The notes: generated by a model not told the origin, from the letters alone. A stretch of 64,000 bases of DNA from Puccinellia tenuiflora (GCA_012064385.1 QRDG01000346.1:413880-477879), one strand, 5' to 3'; shown: positions 34,401 to 45,727, counted from the stretch's first letter. Numbers and translations: made by a program.

Positions 34401-35233
34401 GATCCGGAATTTGGGGAAGAAAGGAGAAGTGAGGGACGTGCGGAGCAGGTGAGCAACGTGGGGGCGCTCCTTATCGTCCAGGGCCACAGCGGCATGGAGC
34501 AGCGCGGCCGGCAACTCGGCATGGCGCCAGTGCCGCCAGCTACTGTGGAGAAGAAGAGGAATTTCCAAGGAACCCCTGGCAACATTTTCACAAATTGCAA
34601 AAAGGTCCCTAGCAAGATTTGGCGATTTAAAAGAGGCACTCAAGCATTTTTATAAAATCCTCAAAAATTCATATAGGCTCCAAAAGACCTTTAGGTGCTC
34701 CACAAAAATTGGGGTGGCAAAATAAAAAGTTTTGACCCGCATTTGGTCACAGAGTTTAATTTAAGGCATTTTTTGATATTTTCCAAAATTCATTTATTTG
34801 GAGTATTTAAACACCTCCAAAAATATTGAAAATATTCATGGAGGATCTAACCATACCATGAAAGCTCCCCATGATTTTAGTTTGAATTTTTGGGAATTTT
34901 TAACTTGGTTCCAAAAATAGGAATTGAATTAAGCCAATTTTGAGCTCTCATGTCATTTCTTATTTAACAAAACTTGGAATTTGAGAATTGAGGATAAGAA
35001 GCAATTCTGGAACTTCCTAAACAATTTGGAAGTCCAAGAATGGTTGGTGGACAAGTTGGGCTAAACATTTGGTTGGAGGTTTTGGGAAGGGTTGGCTTCC
35101 CATTACAATTGGTTTCCAAGTGAAAGTTTAAAATGGCCAATATGCATATGGATGCTATGATGCAAACATGGAAACAAAAAGTGAAAAAAAAAAAATTCTT
35201 CATATTTTTCATAACCAAGTTAGGGCTGTTACA
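31478..35233 (-). repeat. 5' LTR of element D, 3756 bp
   Basis: Starts TGTAACGCCCCGACCCCAG and ends GGGCTGTTACA, alignable with A's LTRs over the first 1.5 kb (with indels) and at the end. It has the same layout: an AT-rich body and a GC island (34020-34560) reading as a leader on the minus strand. It also contains a CGGATATTCCGG minisatellite (33745-34050) not seen in A. Confidence 0.85.
33745..34050. repeat. Minisatellite with quasi-palindromic CCGGATATTCCGG units in the D LTR
   Basis: Units of about 95 bp begin at 33745, 33841 and 33935, with a partial fourth at 34008. Each opens CGGATATTCCGG and contains AATATCCGG words of the opposite orientation. Units 1 and 2 share CCAGTACCTCTAATTTCTAG. 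Confidence 0.8.
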
Positions 35234-36227
35234 CCTTGGCGTCCCAATGACCGGTGGTTTGCTGGACCACCAAGTCGGAATCTCCATAGCAAAGGATCTG
35301 CTTGATGTTCATGGCCTTGGCGAGCTTGAGGCCGTGCGCGAGAGCTTCATATTCAGCTACGTTGTTGGACGCCGTGAAGTGGATTTGTAGCACGTACTCG
35401 AGCCGGCATCCCTTGGGAGAGGTGAGGACGACTCCGGCTCCGAGTCCCCAGTATCTTTTGGAGTCGTCGAAGTGCATGAGCCAATGTTGCCCGGAATCGG
35501 GAGGCGGTGGAATCTGCTCCGTCTCCGTCCAGTCGACGAGGAAGTCGGGGAGCACTTGTGATTTGATCGCCGTTCTTTTGTCATAGTCGACTCCGTGCGC
35601 CGTCAGGTTGATCGCCCATTTCACGATCCTGCCGGTTGCGTCCTTGTTGCATATGATTTCGGCGAGCGGGGCCTCGCTTATCACCTTGATCGGGTGCTCT
35701 TGAAAGTAGTGTTTCAGTTTCTTGGCCGCCATGTATACACCGTATGCGAGCTTCTGGCAATGAGGGTAATTTTGCTTCGATTGCGAGAGCACCTCGCAGA
35801 GGTAGTAGACAGGTCGCTACACCAGCTGCTGCTTGCCGGCTTCTTCTCGTTCCACCACCAAGACGACGCTGACGACTCGGTTCGAGGCAGCGATGTACAG
35901 GAGCATGGGTTCCTTCAGGGTTGGTGGCGCTAGCACGGGGGTGGTGACGAGTGCACGCTTGATCTCGATGAAGGCGGCATCGGCTACCTCGCTCCAGACG
36001 AACTTGTCCGTTTTCTTCAACAGGTGATACAGCGGAAGAGCTGTTTCTCCAAGCCGACTGATGAAGCGGCTGAGGGATGCCAGGCAGCCGGTGAACTTTT
36101 GGATGTCCTTGACGCTTCTTGGTCGTCGCATATTCTCGATCCGGCGATCTTCTCCGGGTTGGCTTTGATTCCGCGCGCCGACACGAGGAAGCCGAGCAGC
36201 TGTCCGGCTGGCACGCCGAACACGCAT
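35234..36227 (-). pseudogene. Element C RT connection and RNase H, interrupted by element D
   Basis: The frame 35817-36227 carries the connection (FTGCLASLSRFISRLGETALPLYHLLKK). A stop at 35817, in the position of a CAG codon, precedes RPVYYLCEVLSQSKQ and RNase H (35229-35792): MHFDDSKRYWG, VAEYEALAHGL and GDSDLVVQQ give the Asp, Glu and Asp residues. The domain is cut at 35234, and its C-terminal part is now fused to element D at 29046-29181. Confidence 0.88.
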
Positions 36228-36874
36228 TTCTCCGGATTGAGCTTCATCTGGAACCGTCGTAGGTTGTCGAATGTCTCTTTGAGATCAGCGAGCAGGGTGT
36301 GCTTCTCCTTTGTTTTGATAACGATGTCATCGAAGTAAGCGTGGACATTGCGACCGATTTGATCGTGCAGGCATTTCTGCATGCATCGCTGGTACATTGC
36401 CCCCGCATTTTTCAAGCCGAATGGCATGGTGGTGTAGCAGAACGGTTCGTAGGGGGTGATGAAGGCGGTCTTGAGTTGATCGTCCGGGTTCAGCGGTATT
36501 TGGTGGTAACCAGAGTAAGCGTCGAGGAGGGAGAGGAGGTCACAGCCGGCCGTGGAGTCGATCACTTGGTCGATGCGCGGCAAGGCGAAGGGGTCTTTGG
36601 GGCAGAACTTGTTGAGGTGGGTGTAATCGATACACATCCTCCATTTCTTGTTTTTATTGAGCACTAGAACTGGGTTAGCTAGCCATTCCGTATGTTGCAC
36701 CTCCATGATAAACCCGGCTGCAAGCAGCCTGGCTATCTCTTCTCCTATTATCTTCCTTCTTTCTTCCGCGAAATGGCGTAAGGATTGTTTGACCGGCTTC
36801 GCATCTGGTCGGACGTGTAGAGAGTGCTCGGCGAATTCCCTCGGTACACCAGTCATGTCCTTGGGGGACCACAC
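36130..36874 (-). pseudogene. Element C reverse transcriptase
   Basis: Motifs MCIDYTHLNKFCPKDPFALP, LLDAYSGYHQIPL, MPFGLKNAGAMYQRCMQ and HAYFDDIVIKTK are in order, then FGVPAGQLLGFLVSARGIKANPEKI. The catalytic box reads YFDD where element B has YVDD. The frame shifts at about 36130, after ANPEKIAG. The upstream linker (EFAEHSLHVRPDAKPVKQSLRHF) is intact to 36874, and a break lies between it and protease at 36875-37007. Confidence 0.9.
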
Positions 36875-37006
36875 GAAGATGTCCCGGTTCTCACGGAGGA
36901 ATTCGACGAGCTCGCTTTCCTATTTGGGTTCCAGGTTTGCCCCCACAACGACGAACTTGGACTTGTCGCTGTCGTCGAAGTAGATCTTCTTTGTGTCTCG
37001 TGCCGC

Positions 37007-38644
37007 CTAGAAATTTGACTCGCTATCCGGCTTGGCCGACTCCGGTATCTCCAGCTTCTCTTCGTTGGCCTTGCGCTTGAATTGTCGCATTTCCTCGTTG
37101 CAGACCATGGTCTCGGCCACCTTCGCGCTGTCCGTGGCGCAGGCGATGGAGCGCTTGTAGTCCCCGGAGATGGTGATGATTTCGCATGGGCCTGGTAGCT
37201 TCATCTTGAGGTAGGCGTAATGAGGTACCGCCATGAACTTGGCGAACGCCGGCCGCCCAAGAATGGCGTGGTAGGCGCTGGTGTGGTCGACCACCTCGAA
37301 GGTGATGGTCTCGCGGCGGTGGTTGTCCTTGGTGCCGAATAGGACGTCAAGCCGGATGAGCCCCATGGATGAGCCGACTCGCCCTGGTACGATGCCGTGG
37401 AAGACCGTCCGGCTTGTCATCAAGCTGGACTCGGAGATGCCCAGCTTCTCCAGCGTGTCACGGTAGAGTATGTTGATGCTACTGGCTCCGTCGATGAGGA
37501 CGTGTGAGAAGGTGCATGCGCGCTTGGAGGAGATGATCATGGGCTCTAGAACTAGAGCATAGCCTCCTGGGTTAGGCATCAGCTCCGGGTGGTCGCTGCG
37601 GTCCCACGTGATTGCCTCTTCCGACCAGTTGAAATACTGGGGGACAGGCGGAACCACAACGTTCACTTCCTTGAATCGCTCCCGCCGGCTTCGCTTGTCG
37701 TCACGCTCGCTGACGGACACAATGTAGGCGGCGTCCGGGTTCTGGTATCCGTCGGGCTCCCTTGGTGGTGGAGGTGGAAGGCGTTCCCTCCTTTGGTCCT
37801 CGCGTTGGCGGTCATCGCGGTACCTATCCTCGCGCCGCCTGTCGTCGCGCCACTGATCATCCCGTCCGGCTTCATCCGGAGGAGGAGGTGGATCCCGCCG
37901 TTCGTACGGTGGTGGCCTTGGACGGTCGAGGTTGCACTGTCTCAGAGTGTGGTTAGCCGGCCGGTCGCCGTGGTTCCGGCACGGCCGATCGAGCAAAGAC
38001 TTGTAGTTGTTTCTCGCCCTTGTCCAGCGCATGTCGCTGCTGGTTCTCATGCGCCGGTTGTCGAAGCCGCCTGTCGGCCTTCCCTCTGTGGTGGCGACGA
38101 CCTTGGACTCGACGCGGTCGTCAGTGGACTTGCGCTTGCCGGATGCGTCGGAGTCACGCTGGGTTGATCTTCCTTCTTGTGCTTCCGTCCGGCTTCGGCG
38201 TGCAGCCGGCTCTGCCGTGATGATCCTTCCGGCTTCGTCGAGTCGGATCGGGTTGGTCATGCCCGCATCGGCGGTGGCGTACTCGTCGGCGATTGCCATG
38301 AGGTGCGCCATGGTCTTCGGGTTTTTCCTCAGGAGCTTGTGTTTGAATAGAGTCTGGTCCTTGCAGCCCTGGACGAAGTACCCGACGGCTTGAAATTCCG
38401 GGATTCCCTCACAGGAGTTGCGCAGACCGGTCCATCGCGTGAGATAGGCACGGTCCGACTCGTCCTCCTTCTGCTTGCACATCGCGAGCAGCTGCGCGTT
38501 GCCTGGACGTAGGTAGGTGCCGGTGAAGTTGCGATTGAACACTTCCTCGAAGTCCAGCCAGCTGTTGATGCTTTCAGCCGGAAGGCTTTTCAGCCAGGTT
38601 CGAGCCAATCCCTGGAGCATGAGCGACACGTAGCGTACGGCCAC
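37007..38644 (-). pseudogene. Element C gag C-terminal half and protease
   Basis: A 545-codon open stretch: gag (WLKSLPAESINSWLDFEEVFNRNF, MCKQKEDESDRAYLTRW), a Lys/Arg-rich linker, a Cys/His patch CRNHGDRPANHTLRQC, a highly charged Arg/Asp region with repeated DRRREDRYRDDRQRED, and the retropepsin site HVLIDGASSINILYRDTL with YHAILGRPAFAKFMA. It ends in a stop at 37007, before RT. The open frame is long, but the element as a whole is broken. Confidence 0.87.
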
Positions 38645-40014
38645 CCGCTTGTTGCCGCCTGCGATGCTGACAGCCGTGACGTAGTCGGCTAGCCAGTCTT
38701 CCGGCTTGGCGGTGGCATTGTACCTGGGCGTGTCCCTAGGGAGCGTGAATCCCTTCGGAAATTGCTGCGTCCGGATGCGAGGTCCGAAGCAGCGATGAGC
38801 AGCAACGTCCTCCTCTTCAATGATGCTTCACGCCTTGAGCGCGTCGATGCGCCCGCGAGCGTCGTTGCTGGTTTCGGGTCCCAGTGGTCCCATGCGCTGG
38901 TAGATGGTGACCTTGTAGCCGACTCGCTCCTTGACGCTTCGTTCGGCTCGAGGCTCGTTGTAGTGGCCGTCATCGTGTCGGCCTGCCGGATCGCGGCCAT
39001 GGTCCCGAGGGTGTGAGCTCACGCTCCTCTCGCGATGAGCTCGTGGTTGCTTGTCCTTTTGCCTGCCACGGCTTGTCGATGACGCCTCGCAACCTTGCTT
39101 GGACTTGTCGGCTGCGTCATAGCCAGGCGGTGGAGCGTAGAGCGCCAAGTCCTTGCTTCCGGCCGGCTCAATTTCGCGTTGTTGCCGGCTGGCCGTGGCG
39201 ATGAGTTCTTGAACCCGGCGCATTTGTTGACGTAGCTCTTCGCCTTGAAGATGAGGAAGTTCAGCAGCTGCCGCCCCGCGGCCTTCATGTTTTGAGCCGG
39301 GCAGATGTATTTCGGTTGGAGGATGTCGGAGTTCTCGTGCAGCTGTCCGGCATGGTTCAAGGCTCCGCCGAGGTCCCCTCCTTTGCGCCTGATCTCGCTC
39401 AGCTTGTCCGTGTTGCCTCTTGCCGGCTCGAAGCCGTGGACGGTGTTGTACTCGCGCATCGTGGCATTGAGTCGGCGTTACGTCGAGGCGAGGTGGAGTG
39501 CCTTGTCGTACATCTGCTGGTGCATCTTCTCGAGCTCGGCCGCCGCCTTGGATCGGTCCGCACTCGGCGCGATGGGAGTGCTCAGCAACTCGAACTCCGC
39601 CTCGAGATTGCGCTGGAAACGTGAAGGCTCGCCAGCTTCGTGGACGGTTTCGCCGACGGCACCTCCTGCAGCCGCATGGTCGACCATGTGCACCTCGGCG
39701 TAGACGCAGAGCTTGGTGTTGTCGCAGTCCGCGCTGCCGGAGTCGAGGCGATCAAAGGAGGACTCGCAGCCGCGCGTGTTGGCGTCGAAGGCTGATGGAG
39801 CCAAACACGTGAGAACCTCCTCCGGGTACTCCTTCGCAGCGACGGCGACGTAGACGGGGAAGTCACCGAAGGTGATGATGACGCCTCCGCTGGTGAAGCC
39901 CACGTCGGCGAAGCTCTTGGTGTTGTCGATGATGCAGCCGATGGAGCCGATGGAGAGCACGAGGCCGGAGACGACGCGTTGGTCATCAACGGAACGGGAT
40001 CCCGCACAGAACAT
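38645..40014 (-). pseudogene. Element C gag N-terminal region, frameshifted
   Basis: The first ATG after the PBS is at 40014 (MFCAGSRSVDDQRVV). The frame runs to a stop at 39478, after KALHLAST, resumes as MREYNTVHGFEPARGNTDKL, shifts near 39225 and continues as RRVQELIATASRQQREIEP to 38828. A weak coiled-coil region is likely around RSKAAAELEKMHQQMYDKAL. Confidence 0.75.
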
Positions 40015-40031
40015 GACTCCGCTCGTTGCTC

Positions 40032-40049
40032 GCCCCACGGTGGGCGCCA
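40032..40049 (-). other. Primer binding site of element C
   Basis: The minus strand reads TGGCGCCCACCGTGGGGC, two bases from the LTR, identical to the site in element B. Confidence 0.75.
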
Positions 40050-40051
40050 AA

Positions 40052-40673
40052 TGTCGTAGTGGATAGCACGGCATACCCATCAGAGACGGGGAAGATTGTG
40101 GGGCAAGGAAACGATGATGTTCGCTCGGGATTGGACAACAAGCATGCAAACACACGCGATGTACCCAGGTTCGGGGCCCTCTTGTGGAGGTAACACCCCT
40201 ACGTCCTGCTCTTCTGGTTTCTTATTGCTAGATCACAGAATTCGGGCTACAATGTGCTCCTAGAGCTGTTTCAGCTGGTGGCCGGCTGGAGGTTGATGAC
40301 AATCCTTTTCTTCTGTCTCTCTCTCTAGACCCTCTCTCCCCCCGCAGGGGGCTCTAGCCCGCCTTATATAGGCAATGGGCTAGGGTTTTGGGTTACAAGG
40401 AAATTACATGGTTATCCCTATGACATCAGCTACACTCTGGTCCGGCTGGAGCTAAGGAAGTACTGTTCACAGGTGACGGTTACGCGGGGCTGGCCCACTG
40501 GTACGGAACTGCCGGTTGGTTGATCCGGCTTCAGTCCAGCCGGACGGATGCATCCGGATAGGTGCAGCCGGGCAAATGCAGCCGGCATGATGCGGCCGGC
40601 GTGACCTGGCCGGCTTGAGGAGTTTGAAGAAATGAGCGTCTTTAGGGTATCCGGGGTTCATCTCCCTGACAAT
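40052..40673 (-). repeat. 5' LTR of element C, 622 bp
   Basis: Begins TGTCGTAGTGG next to the PBS and ends CCCTGACA (TGTC/GACA inverted ends). On the minus strand CCTATATAAGGC (40361-40372) is a good TATA box. A CT-rich tract (40314-40341) lies in the transcribed leader. The next five bases are ATGTT. Confidence 0.75.
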
Positions 40674-41785
40674 GTTTGTTTATGTTTCTTGGTTCTACAT
40701 GATCTACATTATGTGGCATTGTACGTGTTTGAGGGGTGGGATATGAGGGGATGGCTGCAGACACGGACACATGAGGGGCGATCGGCTCCTTTCCACGGTC
40801 GCGTCCACAGACACAGACGGCCAAAATAGCTATATCAGGATGAAGATGATCTGACATACTCCGCTGACTCATCAACAATATCCATACTGTCTCCGCCCGT
40901 TGGATTTATCACGGTTGGGCTCATATCGAAGGTTTCATTAGCAACTTAATTACATGCCTTATCTTTTCTCTAGATAGACCGTCTCCTAGCAGTAAAATTG
41001 GTAAGGAATTAAGACAGAAAAAAGAGGGAGATTGGTGCATGTTATTGCTATGAGGTCATGCGTTGGTCTCTTACCTATGCGGAGACAGGCGCCCGCCATT
41101 CCGTCGCAAGATCGACAAGGCATTGAAGAACGACATTGAGATTTCCCCAGTGGGCCGCTACGGAGAGGGCGGCTGCCGATGCCCGACGCCTCACTTCGGA
41201 TTAGGCCCGTACCGAGAGATGCTCCGTCGAGATCCCACCCGTTCTCATCCTCCTCCATCTTCGGCATCCCCTCCTCCCACCCGTTCACCGTCTTCGACAG
41301 GTACCACCTCGGAGATGACAGGGGAAGGGCAGTCAGCCACGGTGATTCCTCCCCTTCTCGTTATCGACGCTTTTATTGTTCGGTGATGAACCTAGATGTC
41401 GTCCGGTCTTAATTATGAACTATGTGGATGAACTAGATGATGTCCGATTTATGAACTAGATCTTCGTTTTTGTTTGTCGTTTCTACATGATCTTTGCATG
41501 GCATTGTACGGGTTTGAGGAGCCAGATATGAGGGGTGGCCGGATCCCTTCCACGGGCGCGTCTACGAACATATAGACGGCCAAAATAGCTATATCATGTT
41601 GTAGATGCTCTGGCATACTCCCACGACTCATCAACTATATCCATACTAGGTATGGCCGTCGGATTTATCACAGCTGGGCTCAGATCGGAGGTTTCATTAG
41701 CAACTTAATTACACGCCTTATCTTTTCGCTGGATACCTAGCGGTAAAATTGGTAGTGGATTAATTAATTAAGACGGAAAAGGGGG
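40674..41785 (+). repeat. Diverged direct repeat pair of about 330 bp
   Basis: 40674-41033 and 41456-41785 share long blocks, including TTTCTACATGAT-like starts, CGGCCAAAATAGCTATATCA, GGTTTCATTAGCAACTTAAT and CGCCTTATCTTTT. Indels and many substitutions separate them. About 430 bp lie between the copies. Element C inserted at the left edge of the first copy. No PBS or PPT is evident between them, so a miniature LTR element is possible but unproven. Confidence 0.65.
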
Positions 41786-44047
41786 AGACCTCTTGATCTA
41801 GCCAGCTATCGGTGCTAGCATATGCTTGTGGTTGTGGACCAGCTGCATGCATGCTGCGCGCGGCGTCCGGCGTGCCTTGCCGTGCCGTTTCCAGCGGCGA
41901 GCGAGACACAGCGTAAAGCGTGACACGGTACAGTGCGCCTGATCCCGGCCTAGCTTCGCCTTCACGGCTTGCTTGTTTCTGCGCCGAGGCCACCTACCAT
42001 GTGAGCGTGCAGCTAATGCTATTCCTCTTCCGTCGCTGATGCAAATTAGTTAAGACACTAGAAAGTTCATGCTTGCTAGCGCTACAGTAGCTAGCTAAAC
42101 AAGCTAGGACTGTCTGCATGTTTCATTTCTAATTTATCTTTTAATTAGAATCGGGAATCTTGACCCAATACTCTGTGATTCTACCTCCGCAGCCCAATTT
42201 GCCCCCCCCCCCCCCCCCCGTCAGCCCAAGCTCCACCACTGCAGCAGAGCACTGGATGCATCCATCGATGGATCGATCCATGCGACTCGTGTGACCAACT
42301 TTACTGAACCAAGCTAAGCTACACAGATCGAATCACGATTCGTGCATGCGTGGAACTCGCTAATCAGTACCTGCATTTGTTGGGGACTTGGAAAGAAAGA
42401 GCAAAGTTTGGTACCAAGTTGGTCGCTGGCTCCGCTAGCTACTCAAGCAAGCAGCAAGCTCGCTTTCAGCGTCACCGTACCCTAGTCCGGACGACGAAGA
42501 ATTTCCAAGCTTCAAATGACCGATCGGCAGGCGTCCATCCTCGATCGGACGGCCGCGACAGTTGGACAGACGTCGCCCCCAACCCCACCAGTGCCCCTCA
42601 CGCCCCACGGCCGTCGCCTGGCCCACACCGCGCGCTTTAAGTTAACCCCACACAGCGGACCCGACCCGTCCCGCACGGGGTACGTAGTAGGAGCGAGTAC
42701 GACCAACAGTATCCAACTGGCTGGCCCGACGCCGGGGCCCCACGCGTCATCCTGAGGGCCTGGCGTGCACCAGGCATTTCGCCGTCGAGATCCGCTTCGG
42801 GCTCCGCGCCCACCGGCTTCTCTTCCAGATACGGCACTTGCCAGGGTCAAAACGCTACGCGCACTACAACAACTGAAACCGTCAAATTAATCGATTGATT
42901 GATTTCCCGTGTGGAGTAAAATTCCTTCCTTCCCTGCCGGCCCCGGATAAACCGGCCGGATTCGCACCACCACCAGAGAGGGGGTAGGGGAGCGCCACGT
43001 GGACAGACGGCAGCGGTGGGGGCGATCGAGATGCTGGCTAACCGCCTGCGGCCTCCAAACGTGGAGCCCGATCGATCGAGACCTACAAAAACGGTTTCCC
43101 GTTCCTCCATCTCCATCCATAATACTACAGTAGTAATAAACAAAGAACGAATGGCTGCCTGCCTGGCTACGATGACATCTGCAATTCTGCACTCTACCGT
43201 ATGATTATACTTGCCCTCCGTCCCCGTCCGTATACGGACGAGGCTGGGACCCACGTGCAGAGAGAGTAGGGAACAGGCACAAGGGAAACGCAGGGTACGA
43301 GCCTGCATTCCACTGTTCATATCCGACGCAGCAACTACAGCAGCAGGGAATGCAGAACAGCAATACAGGTGGGGGTGTGTCGTGCGTGTGTGCACACCCT
43401 GCACTGCACCGGGCAGTGGCGATGGCAAGGCATGGCTGGCAGCAGGAGCAAGAGCAAGAGCAAGAGCAAAAGCAACAGGAGCAAAGCACAAGTGTACTGG
43501 CAATCGTGACTTTGGACGCTACCAGACAAAAGATAACCTAGCTAGTCTACTCTACTCTACTCCACTGCTTTTGTTTCCCGCACAGCACTACCAGTTTCCG
43601 AGCTACTCATCTCATGCTTGGTGAACAATGTGTGTCATCTACTCTACTCTGGGCATATATATGGCTAAGAAAAGGAAACGATCCCAATTTCATCCGGTGT
43701 GATCGATCGATGCTAAGCTAGTTGCAGATCATCATCGGGGCAATACCCAAGCACAGCGAGAAATCTAACTGTAATCAATTCAATAGCTTGAAACGAATGG
43801 TAACAAAAAGGAACATGAACGATTCACTTGTACTACAGCCTAAACAATGAAATCGAATGTACGAGCAAATCCAGTACCACCGGAAACTACCAACCAAAGA
43901 AAAGATGCTTCTCTTATCTCTGCCTGTCTTCCTCGTCTTTCTTTTTTTACCTTTTACTAGTTTCTTGGATTTTATCTCCCTAACGCTCACCTCGGATCAT
44001 CAATTGGAATTAACCGGGATGTATGGTGCCTGCTGCAGTTGCGTCGA
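41786..44047. other. Intergenic DNA downstream of the first zinc-finger gene
   Basis: No convincing ORF or TE structure is seen. It holds an 18-C homopolymer (42202-42219), a CCACGTGG G-box palindrome (42995-43002), a GAGCAA-type microsatellite (43441-43487) and GATCGATC-rich patches. The 3' UTR of the zinc-finger gene should occupy the right end (about 43750-44047). Confidence 0.55.
43441..43487. repeat. GAGCAA-type microsatellite
   Basis: Imperfect hexamer repeats AGCAAGAGCAAGAGCAAGAG continue into AAAAGCAACAGGAGCAA. Confidence 0.8.
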
Positions 44048-44971
44048 TCAGGAGCCTGGATTGGAAGCGAAGCGGGGATCTGACACGGCGGAGAGCTCCA
44101 CCTCCTCCAACGGCAGCGCGATGTTCAGATCGATCATCCCGAGGTCCTTGGTCGGGTCCGCGGGGGCGGCGTGCGCCTGCGCTGCGGCTGCGGCGGCGGA
44201 GCAGACGTGGGACCGCTTGTGGCCGCCGAGAGCTTGCCCGGACGGGAACACGCGGTAGCAGTAGGGGCACTCGCGCGGCTGCCCCTTCCCGTCCACGTCT
44301 GCCTCGTCCCCGTAGCGGTCCATCATCAATGGCGGCTGCGGAGGAGGGGGAGGAGGGCGGGCGACGGGAGGCGCGCAGCAGCCGCCCCTGCCGCCGCGCA
44401 CGTGGCTGGCGCGGTGGCCGCCCAGGGCCTGGTAGGAGCGGAACACCTTCTTGCACGCGCCGCACTGGAACCGCGTGCGCTTCTCCACCACGGGCGCCGG
44501 ATCGGGAGCGGGGAGCGCGTCGTAACCGCCGTCGCTGCCGTCGTCGTCCGAGTCGTCCGCCGACGGCCAGGAGTCGCGGGAGAGCATCATGAGTGACAGC
44601 GCCACGTCCTCCTCCTGCGTGGCCGCGTCCGACAGCGAGCTCACCGGCTCGGCCTCGCCCGCCCCGGCGGCGTGCGGGCGCTTGGACCGCGGCGGGGTGG
44701 ACTCGGCCTCGCTCTCGCGATCCGAGAAGGCCACGTCGGAGACGCGCAGGCTGCGCTTCGGGTTCTCCCGGAGCGCGTAGATTGGGAGGGGCTTCTTGAA
44801 GCCTACGTCGTTGTCGGCGGCGGGGGCGGCGAACGAGGTGGACGCGGAGGAAGCCGAGGAGATCTGCTGCTTCACGGCGGCGGCGGCGACGGAGTGGGAG
44901 CGCATGTGCCCGGCGAGGGCGCGGGGGCTGGCGAAGCGGCGGGAGCAGAGCTTGCATGTGTTCTTTGCCAT
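44048..44971 (-). CDS. Three-finger C2H2 zinc-finger transcription factor, ZAT type, with EAR motif
   Basis: 307 aa from ATG at 44971 (MAKNTCKLCSRRF); an in-frame upstream ATG at 45016 would add 15 residues that look like leader, so the start beside the first finger is preferred. Finger 1 is C6/C9/H22/H26 with the variant RALAGH; fingers 2 (C170/C173/H186/H190) and 3 (C235/C238/H251/H255) carry the plant-specific QALGGH. DVALSLMMLSRDSW (about 123-136) resembles the leucine-rich L-box of ZAT proteins. DLNIALPLEE (281-290) is an EAR/DLN repression motif that recruits TOPLESS-type co-repressors. A Pro run and an acidic Asp/Ser patch lie between fingers. It is probably a nuclear, intronless repressor in stress or development. 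Overlapping long ORFs on both strands are GC-rich shadows. Confidence 0.92.
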   Translation of the reverse strand: MAKNTCKLCSRRFASPRALAGHMRSHSVAAAAVKQQISSASSASTSFAAPAADNDVGFKKPLPIYALRENPKRSLRVSDVAFSDRESEAESTPPRSKRPHAAGAGEAEPVSSLSDAATQEEDVALSLMMLSRDSWPSADDSDDDGSDGGYDALPAPDPAPVVEKRTRFQCGACKKVFRSYQALGGHRASHVRGGRGGCCAPPVARPPPPPPQPPLMMDRYGDEADVDGKGQPRECPYCYRVFPSGQALGGHKRSHVCSAAAAAAQAHAAPADPTKDLGMIDLNIALPLEEVELSAVSDPRFASNPGS

Positions 44972-45344
44972 GGCGACAGCTTGGGGAGCTCGGGGAAAGC
45001 GTGGCAGGAGCTGCAATGGCGACGAGAGAGGACGGGGAGCAAACGAGAGAGCTGCGGGGGGAGTTAGAATATAGCGGAACAGCCACGCTTCTCTTTCCTA
45101 TTTATTTTCCGTCTGTATTTACTTTTCTCTCTGTTTTTTTCGTCCTTATTTAATATTTTGCGTTGACACTTTCCAATTTCCATAGCTGGGGGCCTCTGGC
45201 TTTTGCACAGCATATCAAATCACGGATATGCTGCTTGATATTTTTCAGCCCTAACTGCTTATGTGCAAATCGTTTTCTATTTATGTGGGGTGTAGTTTTT
45301 ATGTTATGAAGTTAAAACATCTTAAACACTACCATTGGTATAAA

Positions 45345-45499
45345 CAGGGCGAAGCTAGCCAAAATATTTAATGGGTTCATCTTCAGATATTATGTGGTTC
45401 AATACTTATTTTTCTTACACACTAGTGATTTACCATAGCATTTACAAAAAATTATTGGGTTCGGCTGAACCCAATTCCATAGTGCTGGCTCCGCCACTT
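45345..45499. repeat. Possible hAT-type MITE
   Basis: Left end GGGCGAAGCTAGCC and right end GCTGGCTCCGCCACT are imperfect inverted repeats; inner TGGGTTC and GAACCCA also pair. The flanks TATAAACA and TATAACAC could be a decayed 8-bp duplication. The termini resemble those of the MITE at 54609-54775. Confidence 0.4.
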
Positions 45500-45645
45500 A
45501 TAACACGCTAATATTTCCAGTGTGAGACGTTTTCAATGTGTTGGATCAGTCGACCTCTCTAGCACAAATTGCAAAGCTAACCAGTAGGAGATGTGGTCAT
45601 TGGAGTGAGTAGACAAGTGTCAAACAACACACAGCCAAAAAAACA

Positions 45646-45727
45646 GTGTGTCTTCCATGCACACCTCTACTTCCTCGGCCTTCTATGTGTGTCTTCCATG
45701 CACACCTCTACTTCCTCGGCCTTCTAT
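45646..45727 (+). repeat. Exact 41-bp tandem duplication
   Basis: A 41-bp unit starting GTGTGTCTTCCATGCACACC occurs at 45646-45686 and 45687-45727 with no mismatch seen. A 19-C homopolymer lies nearby at 45798-45816. Confidence 0.9.

Larger units (their letters stand above)
29182..35233 (-). mobile_element. Element D: 5' half of a Tekay/Del-like Ty3/gypsy element nested in element C
   Basis: On the minus strand: 5' LTR (31478-35233), initiator tRNA-Met PBS, gag, protease and part of RT, then an abrupt end. The rest of pol and the 3' LTR are deleted. On the right, element C's RNase H frame ends exactly at 35234 (GHWDAK) and resumes at 29181 on the left. The protease and RT style (LGMDWL, YPIPRMIDMFDQLAGATIFSKMD) is of the Del/Tekay chromovirus type (from memory). 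The LTR is related to that of element A. Confidence 0.85.
26435..40673 (-). mobile_element. Element C: decayed Tat-type Ty3/gypsy retrotransposon, host of elements D and probably B
   Basis: On the minus strand: 5' LTR (40052-40673), PBS, gag, protease, RT, RNase H (interrupted by D at 35233), integrase, and a GC-rich 3' region with an antisense ORF. No left LTR of the same sequence occurs in the window, so C's 3' end probably lies beyond the element B insertion. ATGTT (40674-40678) is the expected right target duplication. The frame carries several stops and frameshifts, so C is dead. GCCGG-rich sequence is common across the whole element. Confidence 0.82.

Noticed and set aside
44010..45086. 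358-codon minus-strand ORF and several plus-strand ORFs over the first zinc-finger gene
   Set aside because: Arg/Pro/Ala-rich shadow frames of GC-rich coding DNA; only the 44048-44971 frame has zinc fingers and the EAR motif.
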